A program made the position numbers and the translations under genes. A stretch of DNA of 64,000 nucleotides, from contig JBAZZS010000002.1 in assembly GCA_041658685.1 (NCBI GenBank), positions 186,001 to 250,000 on the forward strand, in the 5' to 3' direction. Shown here piece by piece: positions 1 through 8,501 of this stretch. How positions within the stretch are numbered: position 1 is the stretch's first letter; the number at the start of each line of letters is the position of its first letter. This DNA is from Candidatus Gracilibacteria bacterium. GTDB taxonomy: Bacteria; Patescibacteriota; Gracilibacteria; UBA1369; UBA12473. Below the pieces are notes generated by a model. The model was not told the DNA's origin. It ran no database searches and saw only the letters and a list, made by a program, of their open reading frames with translations.

Positions 1-1791
1 CAACATCAATCTCACACGTATTTTTCCGAAAAAGTGGCTCAACTTTACCCGATTTATCAAAAACGACTCGCTCAAAATCATGCCCTCGATTTTGATGATA
101 TTTTAATGAAGACGGTTGAACTTTTTCAAAAACAACCCGACGTACTTGCCGAACTCCAAGAGCGATTTCGATACATCTGCGTGGACGAATATCAGGACAC
201 CAATCATGCGCAATACATACTGGTTCGTGAGTTGGCGGCCAAATATCGCAATTTGTGCGTGGTCGGGGATGATTGGCAATCCATTTACAGTTGGCGCGGA
301 GCCACGATGCAAAATCTTCTCGATTTTAAAAAGGATTATGCGGACGCGAAAACCATCAAGCTTGAGCAGAATTATCGTTCCACATCCGTGATTCTGGATG
401 CGAGCCATGCGATCATTAAAAAAAATCACAAACGCACGGATAAAACCTTATGGACCGAGCGCACGGCCGGTGAAAAAATCAAGATTTTTGAGGCGCGCGA
501 TGAAAAACAAGAAGGGGAATTGCTGGTGCGCGAAATTGAACATGTGATTCGTTCCCATGAGACTCCTTCGTATAGCGATTTTGCCTTCCTATACCGCACC
601 AATGCGCAATCTCGCATCTTGGAAGAAACGCTGATGCGCCACGGCATTCCGTATCGCGTGGTGGGGGGCGTTAAATTTTACGCACGCAAAGAAATCAAAG
701 ATGTTTTGTCGTATCTTCGTTTGATTCAAAATCCGGCGGACAATGTGAGTTTGCTTCGAATCATCAATATCCCGGCACGAAAAATCGGACCTGCCACGCT
801 TGAGAAACTTCATGAATTGAGCCATTCGAGAAATGATATGCCGTTGTTCTCGGTGATCAAAGAAGTCGAGGCTTTATTAGGGAATGAATCCGCGTTGAGC
901 GACGTCAAAATTTCGACCCTCAAATTGTTTATTAAATTATTGGAAAAGCTTACAATTCTCAATCAACAATACCCGGCGTCCGGGGTGATTAAACACTTAA
1001 TCGCGGAAAGCAAATACAAGGAATTTTTGTTGGATGGCACGCCCGAAGGCGAGGCGCGATTTGAAAACGTACAAGAGTTGGTTTCCGTGGCGAGCAAATA
1101 CGATGCACTCGAACCCGGAATTTCTTTGGCAACGTTTTTGGAAGAAGTGGCGCTCATCACCGACCTCGACCAAGTGGATGATCGAACCAATGCCGTCACA
1201 CTCATGACCTTGCACTCAGCCAAGGGGCTGGAGTTCCCGTATGTGTTTTTGTGTGGATTGGAAGAAGGGATTTTCCCTCATTCACGCAGTCTTTTTGAGC
1301 CGCAACAACTCGAAGAAGAACGCCGCTTGATGTATGTGGGCCTGACCCGGGCCATGGAGCGCGTTTATCTTTCTTATGCGGAAAATCGGCTTTTGTACGG
1401 CACGGTTAAATCCAATGCGCCGTCGCAATTCCTGGAAGATATTCCGGAAGAATTGATCGAACGCGAAGGGTCTACGTTGAAAAAAGTTTTGGAACAAAAT
1501 GATGGAATTTTATCCATGTATCAAAGCGGCGGACTTAAACGAGTGCCGCGAGAAAGCGAATTTGGTTTTTATCCGGATGCGGAGCCGGAGTACAAAGAGG
1601 TGAGCCAAGAAATCGGAGGATTTGGCCTTGAAGAATCCGCACTGGATTCCGGAGATCGCGTTCAACACAAAATGTACGGTGAAGGCGTGGTGGTGGGCCT
1701 GAAAGGAGGAATCGCGACCATTGCATTTAAAAACCGCGCGGTGGGGGTGAAAAAATTAGCGCTGTCTGTAGCGCCGCTGAAGAAACTTTAA
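1..1791 (+). CDS. pcrA: UvrD/PcrA-type 3'-5' DNA helicase (5' end outside window)
   Basis: SF1A DNA helicase for repair and replication-fork maintenance. The frame is open from base 1; the GTG at 34 is internal, so the N-terminal Walker A region lies upstream of the window. Visible motifs in order: Walker B (VDEYQDTN), motif III (GDDWQSIYSWRGA, with Trp where Asp is usual), motif IV (QNYRS), motif V (TLHSAKGLEF) and motif VI (YVGLTRA). The last ~50 residues form the Tudor-like C-terminal domain of PcrA/UvrD (RVQHKMYGEGVV). The next gene starts 19 nt downstream on the same strand. Assignment is secure; PcrA versus UvrD naming is a convention. Confidence 0.93.
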   Translation, partial: QHQSHTYFSEKVAQLYPIYQKRLAQNHALDFDDILMKTVELFQKQPDVLAELQERFRYICVDEYQDTNHAQYILVRELAAKYRNLCVVGDDWQSIYSWRGATMQNLLDFKKDYADAKTIKLEQNYRSTSVILDASHAIIKKNHKRTDKTLWTERTAGEKIKIFEARDEKQEGELLVREIEHVIRSHETPSYSDFAFLYRTNAQSRILEETLMRHGIPYRVVGGVKFYARKEIKDVLSYLRLIQNPADNVSLLRIINIPARKIGPATLEKLHELSHSRNDMPLFSVIKEVEALLGNESALSDVKISTLKLFIKLLEKLTILNQQYPASGVIKHLIAESKYKEFLLDGTPEGEARFENVQELVSVASKYDALEPGISLATFLEEVALITDLDQVDDRTNAVTLMTLHSAKGLEFPYVFLCGLEEGIFPHSRSLFEPQQLEEERRLMYVGLTRAMERVYLSYAENRLLYGTVKSNAPSQFLEDIPEELIEREGSTLKKVLEQNDGILSMYQSGGLKRVPRESEFGFYPDAEPEYKEVSQEIGGFGLEESALDSGDRVQHKMYGEGVVVGLKGGIATIAFKNRAVGVKKLALSVAPLKKL

Positions 1792-1810
1792 TGTTTTTAA
1801 TGAATAAAAA

Positions 1811-2533
1811 ATGAAAAAATTATTATTGATTTCTTTGTTGATTTTAACGCTGGGATTTTTGGGATGCGGAGAAGAGGGGACCGATACTCCGGATTACAGC
1901 AACGAGACTTATCGAAAAGTGGTTTTGGAAGGGACCGTTACCCTTAAGGTGGACCCCACTCAATGGGCCTCTCAATCGAAAGAAAATGAAGGGGCTGTTG
2001 TCTGTGCCCCCTCCGGAAATTTTAAAATTCAACTTTATTTCCCGGTGGAGGGCGGAACCATTCTTAAACAGGACAACACCATGACTTTAACTGATTTCAA
2101 TTGTGCGGCGTATGGCAGTGCCACCCAGTCCTGTACAATGACCCCGACAAACAGTGCTTATACTCCTCGAGTTTTCACTTTTGACCAGGCTACCCTTGCC
2201 GTAGATCAAGATGTTTCCACTCTTGTGGGGACAGATGAACCCATGGATATTTTGAATTTTAAACGAGAATTCCCAATGGAAATTGACCCAAATGAATCGA
2301 TTGTCGGCACCTCTACTTGCAAAATAAAAACCTACCTCATAGATTGGTTTGGTGTTTATGGTCAACTTTACGCCCCTTTTACCGGATCCTCTTGGATGCT
2401 TGAAGTTCCCCCCGGACAATCCTTAACCATGCAACTGCAAAATTCCCCTCTGCCTGCCGTCACAAGTTCTTTTTTTGTTTTTGATATGAATTATACTCAG
2501 AGTGAAACGCTTGTATTTGATTTGAATGAATAA
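1811..2533 (+). CDS. Predicted lipoprotein, unknown function
   Basis: 240 residues. The N-terminus is a lipoprotein signal: two Lys, a hydrophobic stretch and the lipobox LGFLGC with the lipidated Cys near residue 19. The mature part is an acidic, Thr/Ser-rich, probably all-beta domain with scattered Cys that could form disulfides. No family is recognised. It sits 19 nt after the helicase and 3 nt before the nitroreductase, so the three genes may be co-transcribed. Export and lipidation are inferred from the signal alone. Confidence 0.8.
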   Translation: MKKLLLISLLILTLGFLGCGEEGTDTPDYSNETYRKVVLEGTVTLKVDPTQWASQSKENEGAVVCAPSGNFKIQLYFPVEGGTILKQDNTMTLTDFNCAAYGSATQSCTMTPTNSAYTPRVFTFDQATLAVDQDVSTLVGTDEPMDILNFKREFPMEIDPNESIVGTSTCKIKTYLIDWFGVYGQLYAPFTGSSWMLEVPPGQSLTMQLQNSPLPAVTSSFFVFDMNYTQSETLVFDLNE

Positions 2534-2536
2534 AAA

Positions 2537-3145
2537 ATGAAAAATTTATTAAAAAAGGACCTACTGGATCTCATGCGCTCTCGCCGATCGGTGCGTTCGT
2601 ATAAACCCGACCCGCTTTCTAAAGAAAAAATCCAAGCCATCCTTGAGGCCGGATGTCTTGCCCCTTCGGCGCATAATCATCAGCCGTGGCATTTTATTGT
2701 GACCACGGATCGCGAGACCATCAACCGGCTGAGTTTTTCCGCGCAAAACTATCTTGAAAAACGAGCCCAAGCCTCGGATGCGGTGAATTATTTCGGTTCC
2801 AAAGAACGTGTGGATCGCATCAAAAAAAGACTGGAGCTCAAAGAAGATACGGTTTTTTATGGAGCCGCGTGTTTGATTTTGGTTGTGGTTGAAAAAGGCA
2901 ATGAATACGCCCCCATCGACTGCGGCTTGATGGCCGAAAATATGTGCCTTTATGCCAAAGAACAAGGCATCGCGAGCTGCATCATCGGGTACGCTCGATA
3001 TATTGATCGTTTGGAATTACTCAATGTGGGAATGAAAAAAGACCAAGAATTAATGTTTGGAATGGTGTTTGGGTATGAGGCCATGGACAGTTCTCAAGAA
3101 CAGCCGGATCGCGATTTCAATAAAGTGCAAAAATGGATTGAATAA
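2537..3145 (+). CDS. Nitroreductase-family FMN oxidoreductase
   Basis: 202 residues, normal length for a compact nitroreductase. The N-terminal signature RRSVRSYKPDPLSKEKI, followed by APSAHNHQPW, is the FMN-binding start of the family. The second half carries the usual IDCGLMAENM helix and an IIGYAR segment. Such enzymes reduce nitro compounds, quinones or flavins with NAD(P)H; the substrate cannot be told from sequence. The ATG at 2537 follows the lipoprotein stop by 3 nt, suggesting an operon. A hairpin follows at 3145-3188. Confidence 0.88.
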   Translation: MKNLLKKDLLDLMRSRRSVRSYKPDPLSKEKIQAILEAGCLAPSAHNHQPWHFIVTTDRETINRLSFSAQNYLEKRAQASDAVNYFGSKERVDRIKKRLELKEDTVFYGAACLILVVVEKGNEYAPIDCGLMAENMCLYAKEQGIASCIIGYARYIDRLELLNVGMKKDQELMFGMVFGYEAMDSSQEQPDRDFNKVQKWIE

Positions 3146-3188
3146 AAAAAATCCCAGAGAAAATTCTGGGCATTTGAACGATTTTTTT
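3145..3188 (+). terminator. Stem-loop terminator after the nitroreductase gene
   Basis: Inner stem CCCAGA (3153-3158) pairs with TCTGGG (3165-3170) around a 6-nt loop. An outer A7TC/GAT7 pairing supplies a T-run at 3182-3188. It lies directly after the stop of the nitroreductase gene and before the next lipoprotein gene. Confidence 0.6.
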
Positions 3189-3236
3189 GTACTATTGGAT
3201 CGTAAGATTTCTTTTTGTAAAAATTATTAAAATTTC

Positions 3237-3890
3237 ATGAAAAAAATATCATTGTTTGTTTTTCTATTCTCTTTATCTCTTTTCTTCGGCTGTAAAATAT
3301 TCCCCTCCGATGAAGCGCGATTTGATTTAACGCTTTTGCAAAGCAACCCGGATGCAAATCTCATGAAAGAGACCTCGTTTGAGTTTCCTCTCGATTCCGC
3401 AGTGGTAATGGATGGGGCTTATACGGGGATTGAATTTAATTTTTCAACTCAAGTCGGAAAGGAAACGCGCGAACTTACTTTTTATCTGCCCGGCGTGGAC
3501 AGTTTTAATGTGTGGGGAGCATGGGATTCCGGAAAAACTCAATTTGAATATCAAATTTCCGATTTTTCGTCCGCTCAACCGTTGGTTCTGACTCAAGATG
3601 ATTTCGTTGATGCATGGGATGGGCGAAATGAACGTCCGGTAACCGCTTATATTTCTCTCACGCGAACCACCCCCTCTTCTTCCAACAGCTCGGATGTGAT
3701 TTATTATAATTTTCCCACTTTTGAACTCACCCTCCACTCTTTTTCCATTGAAAAAAATCGTTTGAGCGCAACCCTGACATTCAAAGGGCAAATGGATGAA
3801 TCTTTACCTCTTTATTCCGGGGCCTTCTATGATCTTTCCGGAACATTTGAAATCCATGATGTATCGCTTGAGACAATGGATATTGATTGA
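3237..3890 (+). CDS. Predicted lipoprotein, unknown function
   Basis: 217 residues. Signal peptide with lipobox LFFGC (lipidated Cys about residue 19), then a soluble domain rich in beta-prone and acidic segments with no recognised family. It is separated from the preceding nitroreductase by a terminator and ends about 20 nt before a hairpin shared with the convergent gene at 3980-5671. In its size, signal and lack of identifiable domain it resembles the lipoprotein at 1811-2533; homology between the two was not established. Confidence 0.78.
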   Translation: MKKISLFVFLFSLSLFFGCKIFPSDEARFDLTLLQSNPDANLMKETSFEFPLDSAVVMDGAYTGIEFNFSTQVGKETRELTFYLPGVDSFNVWGAWDSGKTQFEYQISDFSSAQPLVLTQDDFVDAWDGRNERPVTAYISLTRTTPSSSNSSDVIYYNFPTFELTLHSFSIEKNRLSATLTFKGQMDESLPLYSGAFYDLSGTFEIHDVSLETMDID

Positions 3891-3908
3891 GTTTTTCAAA
3901 TAAAAAGA

Positions 3909-3938
3909 AGGGGAGGTCGTTGAAACGATCCCTCCCCT
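3909..3938 (-). terminator. Terminator hairpin between convergent genes
   Basis: AGGGGAGG (3909-3916) pairs with CCTCCCCT (3931-3938), extended by CGTT/AACG toward the loop. Read on the minus strand the stem is followed by a T-rich tract, as expected for a Rho-independent terminator of the M23/beta-helix gene. It may also stop the plus-strand lipoprotein transcript. Confidence 0.75.
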
Positions 3939-3979
3939 ATTTGCTCAGGCTTTGGCCCAGGTGGTGGTGGAAGCGGCGC

Positions 3980-5671
3980 CTACCAGTTTTCACTGAGAGG
4001 ACCGCCGTAGGCTCCCTTGTCGTTCCTTGTCCTGTCCGCATCATTCATGCTGCTCGAGGGATCGCCGTCGTTGATGCAGGGCGAACTCGACCTCAGAGTG
4101 AAATCTTCGCTTGAAGCGCTCGTGAACTCGGGATCGTCGATGTCATTGCCGCTTCCGACTCCAACCGCGGACGAATAGGAAGAAGCATTGTCATTGAGAG
4201 TACTGTACGAGATGTCTGCGGAGTAACTCGTGTCTTCGAGGTAGATGCCGTAGGTGCTGTGCCCGACCACGATGGAGTTCTCCACCGTGACCTCGGCGGC
4301 ATCCGCTCGAATCCCGATGAATCCGTTTTCGTAGAACACGCTGTTCCCGATGTACACGTACGAATCAGCGCCCATACGGATCCCGCTGGCCAAGTTGTCG
4401 GATACGATCACGTTGTTGAGGTCGATGTTTGTAGAGCCCATGACGTAGAACCCGTAGCTATCGCATCCTTTCACGGTCGTATTTTTGACATCCACATCCA
4501 CGGCCCCATCAAAAAGGAATCCTTGAGCCGATACGCCGTCGCATTCAATCACGAGGTTTTTCAAGGTTGCCCCGGAAAATTCAACCTCAATGACCTGCTC
4601 CGCCGTACCATGCAGGGTGAATCCCTCCAACACGGCCGAGGACGTTTCTCCGTCATTGAACATAACCACCGCATCGTCGTAAATCCCGGTACCGACTCCG
4701 TAAAGGGTCGTCCGGCTTGCCCCGCTGTCACTTTTCACCGTGATGTCCTTTCCACCGAAGTCGAGATCTTCATGATACGAACCTGCCGCAACACACACGG
4801 TGTCGCCATCGCTCGTTGCGTTGATGGCGCTCTGAATCGTGCTCTTATCTGCCGGCACGTGGTAGTCGCAACCGTCTCCGGGATCCGCATCCGCATCTGA
4901 ATCACTGTCCGTGTCTGTGTCGCTGTCCGTGTCCGTGTCGGTGTCACTGTCACTGTCGCTATCGGTGTCCGCGTCCGTTTCTTCATCGCATTCGATCCAC
5001 CCGTCTTCTCCGTACCAACACCCTTCCGTGAAGTGGGTGTGTTCGGACATAGGTTCCGGAATGGCCGCATCCCCATTCAGGTAATAGGCCATATGGATAT
5101 GGGTTCCCGGATGGTCCGGACAAGCGGTCCCGGATACGTTTCCCGAGTTACCGGTCAGTCCGATAACGGTTGAAGTGGTCACACTCTGTCGACTCACCAC
5201 TTTCACTTCGTCGAAATGCGCGTACCTCGACTTGTACCCTCCGCCATGATTGACGACCACGTAGTTGCCGTAGCCGTCTTCATCATAAGCCACGGTTTCC
5301 ACGGTGCCGCTCTTGAGGGGAGTAACGGATTTACGCCACGAAGAACACCCGCCAAGCGCGAAATCGAGGGCGTACCGATCATCCGCGCCATAGCCATAGT
5401 CCATGTGAGATCCGTTGTTGTACCCGCGGGTGAGTTGCCAGTGTTCTCCGTCCGGAAAAGGCAGTTTGAGTTCGCTCGCACCGCCTTCCCCGTCCGCGTC
5501 CCCATTCCCGCCGTCTTCGTCCGGATCTTCGTCTCCTTCAGACACGTAGGTGTTGGGTGTGCCGAATTCCGTTCCGTCTGCGGTCCCTCCGCATCCTGAA
5601 AAGAATCCGAACAGAATGACCAAGGTTGCCGCAAGCGCGACAACCCGACTAAAGGTTTCTCGTTGACTCAT
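3980..5671 (-). CDS. Lipoprotein with M23-like domain and right-handed beta-helix
   Basis: 563 residues. Lipobox FFSGC gives lipid Cys27. Residues ~75-205 resemble an M23/LytM peptidase fold: HIH at 191-193 and Asp103 are present, but the first zinc-ligand His of the usual HxxxD is Arg99, so hydrolysis may be lost. Residues ~231-263 are a nearly pure Asp/Ser/Thr linker. Residues ~268-563 are a right-handed parallel beta-helix ending in a DADRTRNDKGAYGGP-type motif. The start follows a good Shine-Dalgarno (AGAGGAG) within the end of the upstream lipoprotein gene, 3 nt away, so the two are coupled. GC content by eye is higher than in neighbours, and the acidic linker recalls myxobacterial lipoproteins; transfer is inferred. 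Confidence 0.82.
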   Translation of the reverse strand: MSQRETFSRVVALAATLVILFGFFSGCGGTADGTEFGTPNTYVSEGDEDPDEDGGNGDADGEGGASELKLPFPDGEHWQLTRGYNNGSHMDYGYGADDRYALDFALGGCSSWRKSVTPLKSGTVETVAYDEDGYGNYVVVNHGGGYKSRYAHFDEVKVVSRQSVTTSTVIGLTGNSGNVSGTACPDHPGTHIHMAYYLNGDAAIPEPMSEHTHFTEGCWYGEDGWIECDEETDADTDSDSDSDTDTDTDSDTDTDSDSDADADPGDGCDYHVPADKSTIQSAINATSDGDTVCVAAGSYHEDLDFGGKDITVKSDSGASRTTLYGVGTGIYDDAVVMFNDGETSSAVLEGFTLHGTAEQVIEVEFSGATLKNLVIECDGVSAQGFLFDGAVDVDVKNTTVKGCDSYGFYVMGSTNIDLNNVIVSDNLASGIRMGADSYVYIGNSVFYENGFIGIRADAAEVTVENSIVVGHSTYGIYLEDTSYSADISYSTLNDNASSYSSAVGVGSGNDIDDPEFTSASSEDFTLRSSSPCINDGDPSSSMNDADRTRNDKGAYGGPLSENW

Positions 5672-5674
5672 GAC

Positions 5675-6217
5675 TCACTCCTCTTGTTGCTCCGGAATCC
5701 GGAGACTTTGTTGCACACTTGTTGCCTGTTCTCGCACTTGTTCGTTGTTGTCGTGAAAAAGAGCCGCGAATCCGAAGATTTTACCTTCGAAATCGTAATA
5801 GTAGGTTTGACTCTCGCCCCATGCATTGGTTGCCGTGCGAATCAAAATCAAAATGCCATTCACCTCGCTCTCGTTGAATTGTTCTTGGGTTTGAGTGGTT
5901 TGATCCTCCTCTGTTAAGGTTTGCAGTTGTTTAAAGGTTTGAGTTTCTTCGAAAAATGCCATTTTAATGGAATTTTGGCCGTCCGAGAGATTGTCCCACA
6001 ACTGGAGTTCTGTAGCGCTTTGGCTTAAGATCCAGTCTTGCGGGTAGGCGAATTCGAATCGACCTTCGGGATCGTTGTAATGATTCCAATCCGCGAAGGG
6101 ATCTACGACCAACGCCTCATCGGACGCATTTTGCAAAGAAGAAAAGGATGCTTGGCTCGCGCATCCGCTCTGCAAAAGAAACAGTATACCGAGCCCCAAT
6201 AGTGCGATTTTTTTCAT
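5675..6217 (-). CDS. Predicted lipoprotein of a PsbP-like paralogous group
   Basis: 180 residues from ATG 6217; an upstream GTG at 6283 is possible but would put 22 residues before the signal peptide. Lipobox LQSGC. The mature part holds an FEFAYPQDW segment, a motif shared with the lipoproteins at 10407-10997 (FTYPAIY) and 27949-28587 (FLYPTNW), so at least three related proteins exist in the window. The fold may be PsbP/Mog1-like; function is unknown. It is the first gene of a two-gene unit with the M23/beta-helix gene, driven by the GTTCAT-type promoter at 6282-6326. Confidence 0.78.
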   Translation of the reverse strand: MKKIALLGLGILFLLQSGCASQASFSSLQNASDEALVVDPFADWNHYNDPEGRFEFAYPQDWILSQSATELQLWDNLSDGQNSIKMAFFEETQTFKQLQTLTEEDQTTQTQEQFNESEVNGILILIRTATNAWGESQTYYYDFEGKIFGFAALFHDNNEQVREQATSVQQSLRIPEQQEE

Positions 6218-6281
6218 AATGAAATGATACATAATAATAAAGAATTTAAAGAGAGCCTGTTTTTCAAAGAGCTTCGATTGC

Positions 6282-6326
6282 ACTTTAACCGAACGCTCAT
6301 TACCTTTTTATTAAAAAAAAATGAAC
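6282..6326 (-). promoter_or_regulatory. GTTCAT-type promoter (copy 1) upstream of lipoprotein/M23 operon
   Basis: On the minus strand: GTTCAT (6326-6321), a T/A-rich 16-nt spacer, GGTAAT (6304-6299), 11 nt, then TAAAGT as a -10-like box (6287-6282). Spacing equals that upstream of yraN and comM. The predicted transcription start is near 6275, giving a leader of about 58 nt before ATG 6217. Confidence 0.6.
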
Positions 6327-6412
6327 CACACAAGATCGAGTAGCGATGATGAATGACATAGCGTTTTTGTCTCTTATCTGGTATCTTCTCCTTTGTTTCA
6401 CTTCCTCTTTTT

Positions 6413-7201
6413 ATGCGTATTCTTTTTCTCGGAGATATTGTGGGGAAACCCGGGCGTGAAGCCGTTAAAAAACTCCTTCCCGGACTCAAGAAAAAATATT
6501 CCCCGGATTTCACTTTTACCAATGGAGAAAATCTAAGCCATGGCAAAGGCATGAACGCTTCTCATTTAAAAGAGCTCATGGCTGCGGGCATCGATTTTTT
6601 CACGAGTGGCAACCATATTTGGGCGCAAAATGATATTTTCCCGATTCTTGACGACCCTAAATCCCCCATCATTCGACCCGCCAATTATCCGGACAGCAAT
6701 CCCGGCTTTGGCTGGAAAATCGTTCGTGTGAAAAAAACCAAAATCCTCATCATTAATCTCATGGGACGCGTGTTTTTACGTCAGCATTTTGATTGCCCGT
6801 TTCGGACGTTTGACGCGATCCTTAAAAAAACCAAGAAGGATAAACCGAATCTTGTGCTCGTGGATTTTCATGCCGAGGCCACGTCTGAAAAAATCTGTTT
6901 TGCGTTGTATGTGCAAGGGCGCGCGCACGCGGTCATTGGCACGCACACTCACGTTCAAACCGCAGATGAAACGATTCTGGATGGTGGCACCGCTTATATC
7001 ACCGATGCCGGCTGTGTGGGGCTTAAAAATTCCGCGATCGGCATCGATGCCGGCCCCATCATTGAAAATTTTCTTTCTCAAATGCCGGTCAAACACACCC
7101 TGGCCGCCCATGGACCCGTGACCCTCAACGGCGTGATTATTGATTTTGAAAAAGGCCGAGCCACACACATCGAACGCGTTTTACAAGAAGTTCTCATTTA
7201 A
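6413..7201 (+). CDS. ymdB: YmdB-family metallophosphoesterase
   Basis: 262 residues, the standard length for the YmdB/TIGR00282 family. Binuclear-metal ligands are all visible: GDIVG at the N-terminus, NGEN near residue 40, SGNH near 68, DFHAE near 150 and GTHTHVQT near 180. Family members hydrolyse 2',3'-cyclic nucleotides in the cytoplasm and affect RNA turnover and biofilm programmes in Bacillus. No signal peptide. The S41 protease gene starts 17 nt downstream, so co-transcription is likely. Confidence 0.93.
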   Translation: MRILFLGDIVGKPGREAVKKLLPGLKKKYSPDFTFTNGENLSHGKGMNASHLKELMAAGIDFFTSGNHIWAQNDIFPILDDPKSPIIRPANYPDSNPGFGWKIVRVKKTKILIINLMGRVFLRQHFDCPFRTFDAILKKTKKDKPNLVLVDFHAEATSEKICFALYVQGRAHAVIGTHTHVQTADETILDGGTAYITDAGCVGLKNSAIGIDAGPIIENFLSQMPVKHTLAAHGPVTLNGVIIDFEKGRATHIERVLQEVLI

Positions 7202-7218
7202 AATTTAAAATTTCCAAA

Positions 7219-8436
7219 ATGTTTTTCCCCCGACAATCTCGAACCCTTTCCCTCATTTTAATGCTTTTATTGGGTGGGTTTTTAGGCTGGGAAATTGCCA
7301 TTTACAATGTCCAAAATCAGATCATTCCGATTTCAACTCCGGACACCAAGCCTTCTCAAACCGAAGAGGTCACCCCCCTCGATCTTTCCTTATTTTGGGA
7401 TGTCTACGATCTTCTCGACAAAGAATATGTGGATCCCACTAAAATCGATGACGAAGCGCAATTATACGGTGCGATCAAAGGATTGGTAAAATCCTTGGAA
7501 GATCCTTATTCCGAATTTATGACTCCCACGGAAACAAGTGAATTTGAAAATTCTCTGGCCGGAACCTTGCAAGGCATTGGCGCGGAGCTCACGATGAAAG
7601 ACAATAACTTAACGGTTGTAACCCCGCTTAAAGGCTCTCCGGCGGAAGAAAAAGGACTCCGGTCCGGCGATATTATTTATATGATTGATGATGCGTACGC
7701 TTCGGATTTTTCTTTATTTGAAGCCATTTCAAAAATTCGCGGAGAAGAAGGGACGGTTGTAAAACTCACCCTTTTTCGTGAGGGAGAAACGGATCCGATT
7801 GTGTTGGAAATCGAACGTAAAAAAATCGATCTTCCCAGTGTGGAATTGGAATACAAAGGCAAAAACAATGACATCGCTTATATTTCCATCTCTCAATTCG
7901 GAGATAAAACCTCCGTGGAATTTGATAATATTGTGACCGATCTTTTACTCCGGCCCGTGAACGGGATTGTCTTGGATCTTCGCTACAATGGCGGAGGCTA
8001 TTTGGATGCGGCCGTGGATATTTTGTCCGATTTTCTGGAAGGAAAACAAGTTGCGGTCATCAATAAACAACGCGAAGACAGTGAAGATGAAATTCTTTAC
8101 ACCAATGAATCGGCTCGCCTTTCCTCGGTCCCCTTGGTGGTGCTCGTGAATGAAGGATCGGCTTCAGCTTCGGAAATTTTAGCCGGGGCGATCCAAGATT
8201 ATAAACGCGGGCTCATTATGGGAGCGCAAACGTTCGGAAAAGGCAGTGTTCAAGTGGTGGAACCCTTCCGTGACGGATCCAGCCTGCGCGTAACCATTGC
8301 CAAATGGTACACGCCCAATGACCGTTCCATCAGTGATGTTGGCATTACTCCGGATACGGTGGTGACACAAAATGAGACGGATTTTGAAAATGAAATCGAT
8401 ACGCAATTGGAAGCGGCGATTGATTATTTGGAATAG
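7219..8436 (+). CDS. ctpA: S41-family C-terminal processing peptidase (CtpA-like)
   Basis: 405 residues. An N-terminal membrane anchor (residues ~8-28) places the enzyme outside the membrane. A PDZ domain covers ~100-190 (SPAEEKGLRSGDIIYMID), followed by the S41 core: LDLRYNGGGYLD, the Ser box GSASASE near residue 315, and the Lys of TFGKGSVQ near 340. Both members of the Ser/Lys dyad are present. Processes or degrades exported proteins. Length is normal and no truncation is evident. Confidence 0.94.
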   Translation: MFFPRQSRTLSLILMLLLGGFLGWEIAIYNVQNQIIPISTPDTKPSQTEEVTPLDLSLFWDVYDLLDKEYVDPTKIDDEAQLYGAIKGLVKSLEDPYSEFMTPTETSEFENSLAGTLQGIGAELTMKDNNLTVVTPLKGSPAEEKGLRSGDIIYMIDDAYASDFSLFEAISKIRGEEGTVVKLTLFREGETDPIVLEIERKKIDLPSVELEYKGKNNDIAYISISQFGDKTSVEFDNIVTDLLLRPVNGIVLDLRYNGGGYLDAAVDILSDFLEGKQVAVINKQREDSEDEILYTNESARLSSVPLVVLVNEGSASASEILAGAIQDYKRGLIMGAQTFGKGSVQVVEPFRDGSSLRVTIAKWYTPNDRSISDVGITPDTVVTQNETDFENEIDTQLEAAIDYLE

Positions 8437-8440
8437 CAAA

Positions 8441-8501
8441 AAGGGGAATCAGCTGATGTTCGCGAAACTACGAAAGCTCATTTATTTCTTAGTCCCCTTC
8501 T
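8441..8501. terminator. Bidirectional hairpin between S41 protease and PrsW genes
   Basis: AAGGGGA (8441-8447) pairs with TCCCCTT (8493-8499). Between them lie a palindrome ATCAGCTGAT (8448-8457) and TTCGCGAA (8459-8466), giving inner stems. The 3' half overlaps the last codons of the convergent prsW gene; on the minus strand the stem is followed by TTTTT. Confidence 0.5.

Noticed and set aside
4259..5643. Several long plus- and minus-frame reading frames across the M23/beta-helix gene
   Set aside because: They come from the high-GC, repetitive Asp/Ser codons; none has domain-like sequence or a start context.
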